Source: an uncultured Prevotellaceae bacterium (GTDB lineage Bacteria; Bacteroidota; Bacteroidia; Bacteroidales; Bacteroidaceae). From it: 64,000 bases of DNA. Below are positions 63,601 to 64,000 of the stretch, piece by piece (the first letter of the stretch is position 1; the number at the start of each line of letters is the position of its first letter). The position numbers were made by a program, and so were the translations under genes. The stretch covers positions 1 through 64,000 of the forward strand of contig ONDM01000012.1 in NCBI GenBank assembly GCA_900316585.1. The letters run 5' to 3'. The notes beneath the pieces are model-generated. The model saw only the letters and a list, made by a program, of their open reading frames with translations, ran no database searches and was not told the origin of the DNA.

Positions 63601-64000
63601 ATGATTCAGAGACATGTCTCCGTATCCTTTATGCTGATGGGGATACTTTTTTGTGTTTGCCTAGTGGCATCAAACATGTTGGAAACAAAAGTAGTACAAC
63701 TGGGACCGGTTGCCCTTACTGCAGGTTTCTTAGTGTTCCCAATTTCCTATATCATAAACGATTGTATAGCTGAAGTTTGGGGTTACAAAAAAGCCCGTCT
63801 GATTATATGGATGGGGTTCATGATGAATTTCTTTGTGGCTCTTATAGGACTTTTGGCAGTGGCACTTCCTGCCACTCCTTACTGGAGTGCCAACGAGCCT
63901 CATTTCAATTTCGTTTTCAGTTTGGCTCCTCGTGTTACTATCGCTAGTTTTACGGCTTTCTTAGTAGGTTCATTTTTGAATGCCTATGTCATGAGCAAAA
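63601..64000 (+). CDS. Queuosine precursor transporter (YhhQ/VUT family), 5' part
   Basis: The frame starts MIQRHVSVSFMLMGILFCVC and runs open to the window end (133 codons), so the 3' part is missing. It shows four membrane helices and the family blocks CLVASNMLETKVVQLG, FPISYIINDCIAEVWGYKKA and the RVTIASFTAFLVGSFLNAYV stretch. YhhQ-type proteins import preQ0 or preQ1 for queuosine modification of tRNA. The gene has its own promoter and a preQ1-riboswitch-like leader. It does not appear as a closed frame because its stop codon is outside the window. Confidence 0.9.
   Translation, partial: MIQRHVSVSFMLMGILFCVCLVASNMLETKVVQLGPVALTAGFLVFPISYIINDCIAEVWGYKKARLIIWMGFMMNFFVALIGLLAVALPATPYWSANEPHFNFVFSLAPRVTIASFTAFLVGSFLNAYVMSK

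Overview
The window is a piece of a Bacteroidota chromosome, order Bacteroidales (Bacteroidaceae/Prevotellaceae-like). The evidence is a fused lpxC-fabZ gene, at least 25 promoters carrying the Bacteroidota -7 element TAnnTTTG, almost no Shine-Dalgarno sequences, a tmRNA with the tag GENNYALAA, periplasmic dipeptidyl peptidase IV, a TonB receptor paired with a DUF4249 lipoprotein, and many secreted glycoside hydrolases. The species cannot be named from the sequence. I see no prophage, transposase, integrase or CRISPR array, so this is mostly core genome with a few accessory patches.

Layout. Positions 1-6.8 kb: the 3' end of an rRNA operon (5S), an RsmI-like methylase, dipeptidyl peptidase IV, a tiny membrane protein, the radical-SAM protein YhcC, a PIF1-like helicase with TPRs, and a candidate 32-residue gene. 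Positions 6.8-19.2 kb: one long minus-strand gene train that reads lemA, purM, a small membrane protein, prfA, pyrF, an HD phosphohydrolase, lpxD, lpxC-fabZ, lpxA, a pRiA4b ORF-3-like protein, miaA and PBP1A. It joins nucleotide synthesis, translation, lipid A synthesis and cell-wall synthesis. A TPM-domain protein is divergent from lemA.

Positions 20-38 kb: secreted carbohydrate-active and hydrolytic enzymes (alpha/beta hydrolase, GH78, GH2, carboxylesterase, GH51 plus GH43), an SPFH lipoprotein, a low-molecular-weight phosphatase, a NUDIX-type regulator, a fusion of a degenerate protein kinase with an AAA+ ATPase, and a DUF5009 membrane acyltransferase-like protein. Positions 38-46.4 kb: peptidase E and an ATP-grasp ligase, divergent from an operon of an HTH-cupin regulator, an acyl-CoA synthetase, an AsmA-like protein and a DUF4251 protein, then an unusual GH53-polysaccharide deacetylase fusion and the tmRNA.

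Positions 46.8-54 kb: an accessory-looking operon of six genes: two tandemly duplicated lipoproteins, an unknown secreted protein, a TonB-dependent receptor, its DUF4249 partner, and an MG2 protein with a barrel-less plug-like domain. It is driven by a promoter whose spacer holds an 18-T run, so expression may be phase variable. Positions 54-64 kb: RNase Y, ZapA, two unknown proteins, a YbjN/TPR protein, tRNA-His, folD, ffh, a FadL-type outer-membrane protein and the start of a queuosine-precursor transporter. The transporter leader can fold as a class-I preQ1 riboswitch.

The observations most worth following are the preQ1-like pseudoknot, the pseudokinase-AAA+ fusion, the GH53-CE4 fusion, the poly-T promoter in front of the TonB/DUF4249/MG2 locus, a 190-bp imperfect palindrome at 32.0-32.2 kb, and four tandem near-palindromes at 59.2 kb.
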